The notes beneath the pieces were generated by a model. It searched no databases. It was given only the letters and a program-made list of their open reading frames with translations, and was not told where the DNA came from. The translations under genes and the position numbers were made by a program. DNA of 64,000 nucleotides. Origin: Acridotheres tristis (lineage: Eukaryota > Chordata > Aves > Passeriformes > Sturnidae). Of this stretch, positions 1-13,752 are shown one piece after another. The stretch spans positions 19,276,949 through 19,340,948 of the forward strand of contig CM072894.1 of assembly GCA_037013685.1 (NCBI GenBank). The letters run 5' to 3'. Numbering within the stretch: the stretch's first letter is position 1; the number at the start of each line of letters is the position of its first letter.

Positions 1-417
1 CTGAGTTCGTTTAGTTCAGACAACCTTACTGCTACAGAAGATGATAATGAAATGAACAACTTGCAGATTGCTGTTGCAAGAATTCAGAAGGGAATAGATT
101 ATGTGAAGAAAAAAGCAGGTGAATGTGTCCGAAAGTCTTGTTTGGGAAAACAAGCTGCTGTAAATGAAAGAACAGCAACAGATCAGTTCAATGTTGAGAG
201 AAACCCTTGCATTTCCAACTGTACCATCACTGACCTAATGAGAGATACGAAAAATGAAAATGGAATGGCCACTGTTATAGGTGGCAGTGATTATACATCA
301 TTCATAAACAACCCAAGCCTTACTGTTACAGTACCAATAGCTGTTGGAGAGTCTGATTTTGAACATCTGAATACAGAAGAGTTTAGCAGTGACTCAGATT
401 TGGATGAAAGCAAGGAG
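1..417 (+). CDS. SCN9A: SCN9A exon: end of IIS6 and II-III cytoplasmic linker (5' partial)
   Basis: The reading frame is open from base 1 and starts with [20 protein letters not shown], the universal Nav sequence just after IIS6, so the exon begins before the window. It continues through [20 protein letters not shown] and a variable acidic linker. It ends in the ankyrin-G/CK2 segment [18 protein letters not shown] followed by SSDSD, the motif that anchors Nav channels at the axon initial segment and nodes. The last codons are AAG GAG, then donor GTAAAA at 418. The middle of the linker (about residues 45-90) is poorly conserved with mammals, as is usual there. The ATG at 52 is internal, not a start. 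Confidence 0.95.
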
Positions 418-3400
418 GTAAAATTTAAATATTTTTTATTTTAGATGAATAAATTACACCAACTGTATTGTTTCTTAGTGTTATTCTTCCTGCTTAGAAA
501 TGCCAAGAAATTGTAAGTCAAGATTCTTGGACTGTACAGAGAGTGAATACTCTGAAGTGGGAAAGTGGAGTTCGGGAGAGTAGGAAATCCTGGAAGAGCT
601 GTATAAATTTATGTGAACCCATTTATGAGGATGTTTGAAAAGCAAACTACCAAATTGTTAGTTGAATAGAGAAATCATTATATATGTACAGAATAAACAG
701 TGTCAAAAGACTGGGGTTTTTTTATAATTGTAATTTTTCTGTGAACTACGAATGTAAGCAAACTGCTATTTAAAAATATTAGAGAAGATATTAATAAAGA
801 ATATTAATACTCTTTAAGGAAAATTATCATTACTTTTACTGGATAAACTTGACAGAGGTGCTGACTCAGGCTAATGAGAGCAGTAACAACATTTTTCATG
901 TTCTGAAATCAAAATGATGTGGGAAAGCCAAGGGAGCAATGTTTGTATTATAGGGTGAATGTATCAATTAAAAACTCAAGAAAAAAAGAATTACTAAATG
1001 AAAAAATACTAATTTCTTACTTGTTTTTGCGAGTTTTAAGACACTTCTAAGACGACTGCCTGATTTTAAACTGAATCAGCTCTAGGACTGTAGTCATTTT
1101 TCAGCAGCTTCAGTCTGAGGGGAAAAGCAAAATCATGGATTTCGGCAGGATTTTGAAAGATGCTAAAATTCAGATTGCAATCTGTGGCTCGAGCAGATGT
1201 GTCTGGTATCACCACCTCTGGCACCTGAGGACACGAGGACATAAATAGAATATCTTCACTTGTGCAGACAACTGTACTCCAGTCTGGATTGCTTTGTCTA
1301 GATGTGTTTTGGGTTTTTGGTTTGGGTTTTTTTGGGTGTGGTTGGTTTATGGGCATTCAGTTGATGAGTCTGAGAGATTTTTGGTTGGTTGTGGGCTTTT
1401 TTGGTTTTCAGGTGTTTCGTTTTGAACTGGCAATTAATTTGCCAATATCACTTCAAAAGTTTAGAATATACGTTTGTTCCAGTAAAGTGTAGTAAAATTA
1501 AATTTAGAAAGGTGTAATAGGGTACTCTTTAGGTGTTTCTTTTATTGCAGAGTACAGTGTTCAGTATTAGTTTGTTTTGTTATTTCAGTAGCTTGTTTCC
1601 TCATCCTTTATTTTTTCCATCTACTTTTTGGAGATTGTGTTACTGCAGATGTTAAATTGACCATTCAGTTGAGAAGACCGTAGATTATTAAGAGGCTTCT
1701 TTAAAGCAAAGTAAACAGTATTATTAACCTGTTTAAAATATTAACTGCTCTATGTAATGAAGCTATAATGTTTGTGAATAGCTACTAAAACTTTTACATG
1801 TTATTAACCTGACTGAAGATTGCTAGGTTTCTTAGTGTTTTAATAAAATTTGGTTTTGTGGAAGGAATATTTAATGAATCTGGGTAACTTAACTTTAAAT
1901 CTCTCACTTGCCTGGAAATTAGCCTTCGGTTGAAGACCTCTATTCTTCAGTATTTTATATTTTAGAATTGAGTGACAAAATCTGTGCCTTCTTACCTCTG
2001 ATACTCAAGATGATACATAAGCACTAGCTGTTTATAAAATATTTTTACCTAGTATCAATTTTGACTTGCTCAGATGTGGAAAACTGGCTGAGAACTGGCA
2101 GCCACAGGAGATACATAAACTAACAAAACCCCCAGATTTCATGTACACATGTTCATATTCAGTAGGGAAATTATCTTTCATCTTGTAGATTAGTTCAGCT
2201 GTTTCTTTCAGACTTGCCCTTTAAATGGAGCAGTTTATGTTGGAGTTGTTACATAGCTAACATAGCTATTTGATGAGTCCTTGAGAAATCATTGCTAAGA
2301 CGTGAGATCTGATTTATACCAGAAGACAAATTGAGGAACTTACAGTTTTGTTTCTAAGCATGAGGTTTTGTTTTTCATTGCTACGTCTGCTACAATCCAG
2401 AATGCGCCTTGAACTGTTTGAATTTCTTTTTTTCACTCATTCAGTTAAATATTTAAAGATGTCAGGAAAAATTTCTTATGCAGAAGTTTCCATATTTAAC
2501 ATGGTATGATTTACTTTTTGTTTTGCTTACAGCTTTTTTCTGAAAGAAAGGACCTAGGTGTATCCTATTTAGTGTCTAGTGAAGACCAGGAGTAACCTTG
2601 AAAATGAAACGCAAGGAGAAATATATTTCTGTTATTTTAAATATCTAATTAATACCACTTAAAGGATACTTGAAGCTGAAATACAGATAATGTGGGTGTA
2701 TCTGTGTGTCTTTTTTCTTTGGGCACTTTTTTTTTCTTCCTGGAGGAGGAGGACTTGAGGGTGAAGGATTTTTGATGATGGTTTGGTTTTTTGTTTTTGG
2801 GGTATTATTCATATTCATGCCCAAGTCCAGTATACATCTATGAACTTCAGATATTTTGCTAATCTTACTTCTTCCATTATATATTTGGATATGCTTAAAG
2901 CTCTAATCCACACCTAAAAAATTTATGTTTTGCAAATATGTGATGTATCTAAAAACCACATATTTTAAGTAAGGAGTAATCCACACTTCTGTTTCCAGTA
3001 CTCAAACAACCTCAAGGATACCATATTTTAATTCCATTGCGTACCATTCTTCTCACAGGAGTAAAATCAAGCTGGATCAGTCAAGACTTGTGCTTTTAAA
3101 CCAGGCAGAGCAACGTGTCAGCACGTTTACACAGGTTACCTAAACAAATCATACATATTTGATCACTTCTGAGATTGATTGGCCTGCATGCTACTCAGCT
3201 ACAATCTCTTTTTCCCATATGTTGCAATGTAGTGGGAACATGCGCAGCCGCTCTGTGAGCTGAGTCCGTGACTCACAGCACGGCATGACTGAGGGCAACA
3301 CCAACACGTTCTTCTCTCCTTGTTACATCTTTGATATTTTCTGTACTAGTTCTGTGCCATAACCTGCATGCTTTGTAAGTTTTGTTATTGTTAACCGAAT

Positions 3401-6400
3401 GATTAAGCATTGGCACTTCTCAAGATTAAAAGAGGTTAACAACCTATGATTTTATGAAAATGGAAAGGTTGTCCTCACTTGATGTTTTCTATTCATCTGT
3501 TGTACCATGTCTTTAGCTGTCATGTACTTATGAACATTATCTGATCATGTTCATTTGACCAATGCCTCTTTAATACTATGTATATATAGTTACTCTAATG
3601 CTAAAATGTTTATATCTTTGATATAAATTGTTTTGCGTTTGTTCACACTGTTTTGTAATTCACATTTCAATTTTCCCATATAAGAGAAGCTAAAATATTG
3701 GATGAAAGATACACTCCTAGGAACAATCAACTGTATTTTTTTTATACATATGCATAGTTCCTTTGAATATGGATGTCATGATTTAGTTATATTCTAGTAA
3801 TGAAGTTTATATATGTCTGCGAGGTTGGAATATAGGGGATCATTTAAGTAAGTTTCATTCTTCATAAATAATTGCTTCTTTGTGAATTTAATCCAGTTGC
3901 TTTATTTTTATAAAGACAAACATAAAACATTAATCAAAATTTCTATGCAGGTGACTAAAATCTGGATGGTTTAAAACTATATAAATAAGGATGTTCAAAC
4001 AAGAAAGAAATATAAAATTGGAGAACTTGGGATAAGGATAAAATTAAGACAATTTTAAAAAAGACAAAATAGGAACTACTACACTCCCAAACCTCTAAAT
4101 TCCAAAATTCTAGAAGCATAAAACTCACAAAAGTTTTTTTTAAGCTTAATCATACCAAGCTATGCATTTCTTACTCCTGATGATCTCAGTAGTTTGACAG
4201 TTCCTTTCTTTACCATTTAGGGATCATTGAGGCAATCATTTTGCAAATAAAAAATTTGTTTGCATGTTTTTATTGTAGAATCTTGTATTATATTCTGTGT
4301 ATTCTTTTGCATTGTATTATATACTGGAAATATTTAGGTCTCTCTTTTGTGTCTGAGGGGATGGTAAACTGTTCAAAAGGAGAGGAAAAGTATCTTTCTA
4401 GGGATTTTTGGAAGCTATTTTCAAAAAGGCACTAGAGTAGGGAAGAGTAGAATGTGATAATATCCCATCCTGGTGGTCCCAGGTATGAGGGGATGAGTCT
4501 TATTTGATGAGTATTGATTATGTGACACTGCTCCTGACTGAAGCTTCTGCTTGCATGGGTCTGGTCAAGTATAGAGCAGCATGCAGACCAGTAACAGTCA
4601 TTTGACTGAAAAATACAAAAATCTTCTTCATTTGGGTGTCACTTTGTCTTACTTACCCTTCCCTGCATAATAAGCCAGTGCTTTTTTTTAGTGGATATGT
4701 GTTGATCTGTTCAATCCAGTGCTTAGTGTACAGACAATGTGGCCTTCTTACCTCTGTTGAGTAAACTGAACAGCAGCTAAGGGTTCTGGAAGTTGAAGGA
4801 TGAACATTCCTGTCTTTCCTAAAAGTTCTCTTACTAGAGTGACTCCCCCGATCAGTTTGATTTCTGCAAAGAATTCTGTTGTAAATAGCAAAGAAACTAG
4901 ATTTCTAATTTTTAATTAGAGGGAGAAAGTCTTCTATTCATATTGATTTTTAAAATCACTTTTTAAATTGTTGTTGCTGTTGTTTGATACCTGCATCACA
5001 GTGAAAAGTAGAAGCCCCTCACATAAAAAAGAGAACCAATATTTAATTAAATCTGTAACTCTTCAAGCAGTAGGATTATGCTCTACACCATCTGTAGAAG
5101 AAAGAGGAAACCAGACTACCTGGTTTATATCAAAATAGTTAATGGAATCTCTAGTTTTATTTCTAGTGTAAAGAAAATTCCCTTTTGTAATTAAAAATAA
5201 ATTTTAAGAAGCTCTAATCTCTGATTCTTCTACCATTAATTATATGAAATATATAACTTCATGTTCTAAACACATTGATTCTTTTCAGTTCCTTTTGTGT
5301 TTGTAGTTGTTCATCTTTCATTTGAATTAATGTCATCTGCTCAAAAGGTGTGTTAAGCTTACAGTTCAAATTACTCAGGCTATTTCACATTGCTTTGAAT
5401 TTTTATTAGTAATATGACACAAAACTTCTTATTTCTTAAAAAAGTATATATTTTAAAACTAATAATTTGACTTATTTAATTAAATATTTTAGTTTACTCA
5501 CCACCACTGCAACATTTTGCAATACATATGCTATGTCATGGAATGATGAAAGCAGCGTAATAATAGAATTGTGGAGGGCATATTCTGCTATCCCTGGGTT
5601 CAGTAGGAGTAATGATAGGAAAAGTTGTTTGCTGTGAATATTGCTATTTTGAAATTACATTACTAAAAAAGAAAAGTAAACATGAATAATACAGGCGTTC
5701 TATTCCAGATAATCAGTTTGTAAAGTATTAGCAAAGTAGGCAATATAATAAAACAATTTCTAATAAAAGTTAATGCAGGATAATGGGTTACTTACTGTTT
5801 TCATGTTGTCTATCTTCTTTCACAAACACAAAAAATTGTTTAATACCAAAAATAATCTTGTCCTTTCACATTTTGCAATTGAGGTCTAAAGACAACTTGA
5901 TTGGATTATAACTTGTTGGCATATATCTCTTAAATATCTCTTCATCATAAAAAACTAATTTAGTAGAAGTGGTGTTGATTTGACAAAACCAGGGTTGTTT
6001 TTAAAGGCGTGCTTACATCATTCCCTACAGGCACTTACTTGTGTGACTTCATTACTGATGTTATATACTTCTTTATAATAACATTGTAAGATGTCAGAGA
6101 ATGCTGTGACCAAAACTACTCTGATTTAGTTTGGTACTCATACTTAAGTGTACAGGACACCACATCTTCCCTTAAAATCTCCAGATCTCTGCAATACACA
6201 GGCAGATTACAAAATAATATATTAAGACTTATTATTGTATTGGATGGGAAGTTTTGTATGTGTGTGTGTTTGTTTTTATGCTTGGGGATTATTTTAATAC
6301 TGTTACTTATGTAATATTAATTATTTTTTTAAAACCCCAAAATTATTTCTGGGTGTTGACTGTACAGGTATGTGTACCAGAGTAATGGGTAGTTTCAGAA

Positions 6401-6776
6401 TGCACAATGTACTACATATGTGCATTGGAAAAAAGAATGCAAATTAATGCCAGTTGAAATGTATAATAAAGTAATAGTAGAAAGCAAAATAAATAGAATG
6501 TGTATCAGTAAATCAACTTGTTAACAGTTAACTTTCTAGAAATTCTGAAATTCCATGAAAGATTCCACGATGTGCTCTGCACTCTCTAGACAGAAAGTGG
6601 ATGATTAACGCACATTTCAACAGCATTGACTGCTACATGTGGGTGTCTTCTTTGTATTTCTGGTGAAAAATATTGTTCTTCTTATTACTGGCACATGGTG
6701 TTGCATGCTTAGTTAATTACACTTCTGAAAATATAAATACTAATAAAGTAAAAATATAATTGAATTTTATTTTCAG
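418..6776 (+). other. Intron, 6.36 kb
   Basis: GT-AG intron: donor GTAAAA, acceptor TTTTATTTTCAG. It is AT-rich with no coding potential I can recognise. It contains a T/G-rich run at about 1306-1400 and a small AP-1-like palindrome at 3261-3275. No interspersed repeat is clearly identifiable by eye. Confidence 0.8.
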
Positions 6777-6894
6777 AAGCTAGATTTTTCCAGCTCGTCA
6801 GAAGGAAGTACAGTTAATTTAGCTGTCTTTGGAGAAGAAAAAAGTGAAACTGAACCAGAAAAAGCATCAGAACTACAGGCATGCTTTACAGAAG
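6777..6894 (+). CDS. SCN9A: SCN9A exon: distal II-III linker
   Basis: 118-nt exon starting in phase 0 (KLDFSSSSEGSTVN) and ending with one base of a split Gly codon (CFTE|G). It corresponds to the Nav linker segment with an SSSEGSTV core, an acidic stretch (EEKSETEPEKASE) and the CFTE that precedes domain III. Flanked by TTTTCAG and donor GTATGG. Linker residues 14-32 are unlike any paralogue I remember, which is normal for this fast-evolving part. Confidence 0.93.
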
Positions 6895-8760
6895 GTATGG
6901 AAATAAAATTTGGGCCTAGCAATTACATTTTGCTTGTTTACAACAAACACTAGCAGTTCAAGGAAGCTATTTGCTACAGCAGTCCTGGATCCTAGTTCAT
7001 CAAATCTTAGGGTATGATTAGTTTTGCCTGTTACAGATAGAAATACTGACATCTGTGAAGTACTATGTGTGTATGTGATCATTTATAGTATTTTAAAATA
7101 ATTGCTAGGCACAATTCTATAAACTTATTCTCAGCAGACAGTAATTCTCTTGATTTAAATTACTTTGTCAGTAGTGAAACCTGTGAAATCAAACCCTACA
7201 TTAAGTTCACTTCACTGAGAAATTTAAAATGGAGTCATGTGATTATTCATGGTCACTTCCTAGTGACTCAGATCATCCACTGTCATTCAGTGAAAGTTTG
7301 ACTCAAACAGTAAACTTTGGTTGACATTACGCCGTTAATGGAGGGAGAGGATGTAGAAATGTACTGTGGGTTAAAACAGCTGGATGAGATCCTATGTATC
7401 TATTTTAGTAAGGAAGTCATAACAGCATACTTGCATGTCCTTAAATGTTTTGATTCATTTTAGTTCTGTATAGCTATATCTTCTAGGAGACTACTGAAAT
7501 TTACTATGTAGGAAAGAATTTCTGAGTTTTTTAATGATATTACAGTTCTTAATTTCCTTTTAAATGATGAATAAAATAATTCAGGAAAAAAAATACCGTC
7601 CAGGATTAACTCTCCTATTCTGTCCATGCTTTTTCATTTGCTGTCTTGCAGACATCTTTGATTTAGGCTAGGACTTTTGCCTTTTGAAGTATTGTTTTAC
7701 TGGTCTTTATGTTTGTCAGTGTGGGGCTGTATTGACTATATCAAGTTCTTAATTAAAAAAAAAAATCCAACAAAGAAATGTACCTTTCTCACGTAATTTG
7801 AAATTGCAGTTCTTCCTTATCCTTGTGTTATGTGTTACCAATTTATTCTTGGCCATAAGATTAATTTTTTCATAATGTAAACATTTTGAGTTGTTGAAGG
7901 TAAGGTAGTTCATGTTCTTCACAGTGGTAGCTGAGATGATGAAATATAGTGTAACTTACTTGTAACATATGAACTTAATGACAGAAGTTTATATATTACA
8001 AATGAACAGGAAAACCAGAATTCCCTTGGGACCCATTAAAGTCATGTCAACTTGGTTTTATTTTTCTTATGTGATTAATAATTTTTAAAGAATTAAGGAG
8101 GCTGCTCTTGACTAGGCAGATACTGAAGTTCATTGCTTACAATGCCTTGAGGCCTCATAATAAAACAGAGAGCTCTTCAACATGAGGCAAATTTCTGTGG
8201 ACAGTTGCCACAAATCTGTATCACTTTGAAAAAGCTCTCATAATTTCCTGTTAAAACATTTATTTATGTAAAGAAGTATCCTTAGTCAGCTCTTGGAGCA
8301 CCAGTTGGTTCTCAATATAATAAAAATATTTTTTATGTCTGATTTATTTGAACTTCTTGTTAAAGGCAAAAGTTCCTTTAAAAGAATCTTCTGTATTCTC
8401 AAACAAGTTCATGTGAAAGTTGCTATGTATGCTCTTTTTCCTACTCCCTGACAATTTGCATATGTTCTTTAATTATCTGTATATTAACTGAATAATACAT
8501 ATTTTTAATGTGTTTGTAAATGAAAATTAGCTCACTTAGATGACTGTCCTTTACTATAAACTTGACGTAGCATCAGAGTAGAGAAAAAATTGTGTATACT
8601 GAAGTTTTCCTACAACCAAAGTATAAAATTGAAATGGTAAGTAGCATAAGTAGCATGAAGTAGCTTGAACTTCATGGAACAGGAGCTAGCTAAGAGTGAT
8701 TTGATTTTTCAGGATAATGAAAATTCTACCTAATAAGTTTCTTTATTTTTGTGCCATTAG
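6895..8760 (+). other. Intron, 1.87 kb
   Basis: GT-AG intron, phase 1, donor GTATGG, acceptor TTTTTGTGCCATTAG. AT-rich; I see no gene, repeat family or regulatory element that I can support. Confidence 0.8.
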
Positions 8761-8915
8761 GCTGTGTACAGAAGTTTAAATGCTGTAAAGGCAATAGGGA
8801 CAGCACAAAAGGAAGAATCTGGTGGAACCTTCGAAAAACCTGTTACAAGATAGTAGAGCACAACTGGTTTGAATCATTCATTGTCTTCATGATTCTTCTC
8901 AGCAGTGGTGCTCTG
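8761..8915 (+). CDS. SCN9A: SCN9A exon: pre-domain III and start of IIIS1
   Basis: 155-nt exon completing the split Gly codon. It encodes [11 protein letters not shown]..., the basic [20 protein letters not shown] segment and the IIIS1 helix start [13 protein letters not shown]. The 155-nt length and the phase change (1 to 0) match the equivalent mammalian exon. Donor GTAAGT at 8916. Confidence 0.95.
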
Positions 8916-10078
8916 GTAAGTAGAGCTAGCACCTATAGAAGCAGTACCTATAAAAATGTTTTATCAAAGTTAGTACTATAACACGTGTGTATTCATTAAG
9001 AATAAAACACAAAGTTGTATTTGAAGAGAACTTGGAACTAAATTCCCAGAATATTTTGGGTATTACATTTAATTTGCATTGCATTAAAATTTTGATGAAT
9101 GCAAGGTGATGTGTGTGTTTATGAAAAGGATTACCCTAAAAGTCTTGTTTAAGAAATTTTTAAAATCATGAGAAAGGTATGGACATTAAATAATTACTCT
9201 ATTTCAAATGGAAATTCGTCCCAAAAGCAGATACTGAATTCATCATGTTCTTGATTAATTTTTGCTGCAGTTTTTGTTGCAGTATTTCTGGACTGTTATA
9301 TAGGAATTTCTGAATTTCTTTATACTATTCTTAGTGACATTTAGTGCTTCATGTATTTGGGTTCATTTTGGTTGCTGATTGACATAGGATTTGCTATATA
9401 TTGTCTTGGTCTCTGCTCCAGCACCTAAAGAACGACGAACTTCCCTTCCTTCTGCTCTGACCCTACTGTGTGCAGGGTAGTTTCTCTCATTTATTTCCTT
9501 CAGTCCTCATACTGCCATGCAGTATTTTGCCCTTTCTTAAATATGTTTTCCCAGAGGCACCGTCAGTTTCATTTCTGGGCTCAGCTGTTTCCTGTGTGGG
9601 ATCAATGGTGGGGCTGGCACAAAGCAGTCCCCTGATCTCTTCTCACAGTAGCCACATCTGCAGCTTCCCTCTACTAAAACCCTGCATCAGCACCTAAGAC
9701 TGAAATTCACTAGAGATCATCAACATAATATCTGGTGTCTTTTGTTAATTGAAGTTGATGTAATAGTGGGACTGCCTTCTGACAGAACCTGGCTAGGCTT
9801 TTCAGGGTGAAAAATTATAATTCTGGGTTCACTGTTATTGAAATTTCTGAAAATCTTTTTGGCAACCTCAGACTTCATATTGTAATTCCATTTCCAGACA
9901 ATTATAAAATCGAAAACGCAGAAAGAATGTAATTGTAATTTCTGTTATTTTGGTTTTTCAAGGTAAAGCATCTAGAGTTCACAGTGATTTTACTTTGCTG
10001 TTTTCATTTAGTTCTGGCTTAATTTGTAATTTTCAAAGACTTTTCAATATCTGACTGTATGCAACCTATTCTTTACAG
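8916..10078 (+). other. Intron, 1.16 kb
   Basis: GT-AG, phase 0; donor GTAAGT, acceptor ATTCTTTACAG. The stretch at about 9450-9700 is somewhat richer in C and G. Nothing in it is recognisable as an exon or repeat. Confidence 0.8.
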
Positions 10079-10252
10079 GCTTTTGAAGATATATATATTG
10101 AACAGCACAAGACTATAAAAATCCTGCTGGACTATGCTGATAAAATCTTTACTTACGTCTTTATTCTGGAAATGGTGCTAAAGTGGGTTGCCTATGGTTT
10201 TCAGACTTACTTCACTAATGCGTGGTGTTGGCTGGACTTCCTGATTGTTGAT
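10079..10252 (+). CDS. SCN9A: SCN9A exon: domain III S1-S3
   Basis: 174 nt (58 codons), phase 0 at both ends. It encodes [20 protein letters not shown], the IIIS2 helix ([19 protein letters not shown]) and most of IIIS3 ([12 protein letters not shown]). The S2 Glu and S3 Asp of the voltage-sensor charge-transfer site are present. Donor GTAGGT at 10253; the codon after Asp is supplied by the next exon (VSLVSL). Confidence 0.96.
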
Positions 10253-11249
10253 GTAGGTACTATGCTTTCTAAGTAGTCTGTTTCTGTTGTTGAGGCAGGT
10301 TGTTTTATGTAACTTCAGTCTGATAGAGATATATGCAGTGAATAATATAAATCTGGTTTAAAGGAACAGAAAATTACAGACTGATGAATAAGATCTTGCT
10401 GCAATTATGCAGTGTGTAACTAAGTCTGCCTTTGTGTTGTCATTGACACCGTGTGTTCTGTGTGGGGTCCCAGCTGGTGAGGGAGCACTGTTCACTGATT
10501 TGACTTCTGGTGGATGTGGCAACAGAGAACAAGGAGGATGTAGACACAAGAAAAGAAAGGGAAATTTAAGTGAGCACATGGGGTATGGCATTTGATTATG
10601 GTCTTAATGAGGGCACTGAGAAAGCATTACAGGGGAGAATATTTTTTGACAATAATATTAAAAACTAGTGTTGATATTGCACTCCAAAGAAATGAAGTTC
10701 ATTACATTCATGATATGTTCATTTAAAGGAGTTCTTTCTTTTTGCAAAGATGTTAGAGTAGAAATTCAACAAATGGAAAAAAGTAAACTATTGATTGGAT
10801 GGTATCTGGAATCTAGGACAGAAATTTTGTCCCCTACTAGAAGAATTGAAACTTAACTAATGCTCTTTTAAAAGTAGATTTTTTTGGAGGGAAAGACACA
10901 AGTGGTGTTTGTTATTTGTCTTCCTCATTTAACTCTGCTTCTCTTTTCAGTGAATCCCCATTCTTAGCAAATGGACTAGCTCAGTGGCATGAGAAAACAC
11001 GTGATATGTCTTTTATGGGATATATGCAGTTTCCTGCTTTTTACTTTCATGGCCTTTCTATTTCTTCTGTTGTGAACTGCCTGTTTATACTTACACCAAG
11101 TACAAAATCGAACATTTTCCCAGAATAGCTGTACTGATCTGTAAGAACTTAGCAAGTATAAGGGTCCTCCCCTAAGATTAAATTTTCTAAAACAAGATAA
11201 CCTTAGCACACAAAAGGAAAAAAAGTTAGGACTGTCTTTGAATAGGCTG

Positions 11250-11325
11250 AATATATATTATATATTATATATAAATTTATAAAATTATATATATAATTAT
11301 ATATAATATATATACATAATTTTTG
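11250..11325. repeat. AT-rich palindromic simple repeat
   Basis: Runs of alternating TA broken by AAATTT, with almost no G or C. The stretch is self-complementary and could form cruciforms; such tracts are often length-polymorphic. Confidence 0.85.
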
Positions 11326-11849
11326 TATATTTGCTTTATTTGTGGATGCTATAGCATTCTGATTTTTATTATAACTTAAGTGAAAAATTACGACAATTTT
11401 ATAATTAATGGCAAATCAGTGGCAATCATCTGGATAGATTCTGTCACTTTGCAGAAAATTGTTGATGCTATGTTTTAGACTCCTTTCATATTATGAATAA
11501 CCAGATAGTATGTTTCCAGAAACTTGTGATACTTATATCTGGAATTTTTTTCCATTATAATGTTCATTGGTAAAAAAGAAAGAAAAATAAACAGAAATAA
11601 ATAAATTATTACTATTTAAGGAGTATTCAGAATTAGTGTGTCTGTACAAGCCTGTATTGGGATAGGTTGATCTTGACTTGAGTTTTAAAATCAATTCTTC
11701 TGATTAGGTATACCATACATCCATGTAGATAGGTATGAGCTCTTCATTTTTTCAGCAATTTCAGTGCTTTCATGTAGCCGTCTTAATCTTCTGTTTAGAC
11801 TGTCTGCGTTTTGTGGCCCTGTAGTAGCAGATTATAGAACAATTCATGT

Positions 11850-11985
11850 TGGGGGGCACCATTGGAGGTTCAATTAGCACCAACCTCAAGGTTAGATTAG
11901 ACAGCTCAGGCTGATACTCTGTTTTGAATGGAGAATGCCCTATTTAGCAATCTGTTCGTAGTGTTTGACCTCCTGTATTGTAAAC
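11850..11985 (-). repeat. Degraded CR1 LINE 3' fragment, antisense
   Basis: Read on the + strand it follows the reverse complement of the CR1 3' UTR: an AAGGTTAGATTAGACAGCTC-like part, then a GAATGCC-like part, then AATCTGTTCGTAGTGTTTGA (consensus AACCTGTTCCAGTGCTTGA) and TTGTAAA. It is much diverged. The match is by recall of the family consensus. Confidence 0.55.
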
Positions 11986-13376
11986 CCACTCTTTCCCACC
12001 CCTAAAGCTGTGGTGGTCTGCTTAGCTTTTTCTGACATTATTGCCAGACTTGTTGTTGTTTTTAACCTGTAGCAAGCACTTTTAATTCTTCCTCTTCCTG
12101 CTGCCATTTTACCTGCTGGTTTAGCATGTGGGTGCTGCCCTCAACTGCTTGAATAGATCTTTGTTTTAGCTTTCTGTCCTATGCCTTTCTCCAGATAAAC
12201 ATTGAACAAATTTTCCATACCAGTACCAGTCAAATTGTCACTGTGAGACATTTTACAGAATCTTTTGAGGCTAACTGTTCTGTAGCTGTCAAGCTAAACT
12301 CTCCAGCTGTTCCCTGTTTGGAAAAGAACTTAAGAGTATACAGGCAGAAGGGTTCTTACCCATTGTGATGTTTACAGTTATTTCAGAAACAGATAATAAC
12401 CCTTGGAACAAATAGAAATGCTCATTTTGCTCAGCTTTCCATGTGCAAGTACAAATGGTATCACAGAAAAGAGCAAAGATGGCATTGTATAGTATTTGGC
12501 AGCTTGTTTGAGCTATCCTTAGAAAGAAATCTGCAGAAGACGTTGTCGTGTAAACACAACAGGAGACAGCCATCTGGAATGGGAGGCTCAGGGAGGACAC
12601 AAATCATCAACTTGCACTGGAAAACATCAGGAAAATCAACTTTTGAACAGTTAATCCAGTTGTACTGAAGGTTTCAAAAATTCTTGTGTATTAAGGTCTT
12701 TCTTCCACAAAAGTAATAATGTTAAAAGAGGAACTTTCAAGGCATATTAATTGTCCAAAATACCAACAATTTGAAAAATCCAAAGTAAGATTTTTCCAGC
12801 TTATGATAACAATGTGCTTTTCTGCAATTATACTATTTGGTAGTTAAAAGAACAGAAAGTTGAAATGAAGCTGAGGTTGGGATTCTGTCTCGTGCATTTT
12901 TGCAGGGTTTTGTAATATTTCCCCTTCTCTTTTTGCAATACACCTTTTGAATTTTCTAGTTTTCGAATGTTATATTTAGCATTTCTATATGTAGAAGTCA
13001 GTTGATAGCTACTGTCACAGGTTGTCCAAATCATAATCAAACACATAGAGGGAGAGGAAATAATTTTTTTTTTTAAATAAAAATGCACATACACACATAT
13101 CTACAGATAGTATTATGGATTAAGGTATGTTTTTGTTCAAACTGTTGTGAAATTTACATGCCATTTACATGCCATCTTAGAGCATTTAATTTTCTTTTTT
13201 TTTCTTTTTTTTCTTCTTTTGCTTTTAAAATTTATTTTCACTGAAAGATTGGGGACCTTGTGAAATCTCTTCTCAATATCCAGATCAAAATTTTACCACT
13301 CAAGGCATTTTTATTTTGAAGCTACTTAAAAAAGAAAAGCACTTTTGTTGTTTTTTTGTTTCTTTGTTTCCTCTAG

Positions 13377-13752
<376 letters not shown>

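Larger units (their letters stand above)
10253..13376 (+). other. Intron, 3.12 kb
   Basis: GT-AG, phase 0; donor GTAGGT, acceptor TTTGTTTCCTCTAG with a strong T-rich tract. It holds an AT-only palindromic microsatellite (about 11250-11325) and an antisense CR1 fragment (about 11850-11985). I looked for a duplicated neonatal or poison version of the IIIS3-S4 exon, as known in some other Nav genes, and did not see one. Confidence 0.8.

Noticed and set aside
52..444. ATG at 52 as a protein start
   Set aside because: Conserved Nav residues lie upstream in the same frame from base 1, and the frame past 417 is intron.
10253..13376. Duplicate neonatal or poison exon of the IIIS3-S4 segment
   Set aside because: Looked for [12 protein letters not shown] sequence in this intron and the next and saw none; a very diverged copy cannot be excluded.
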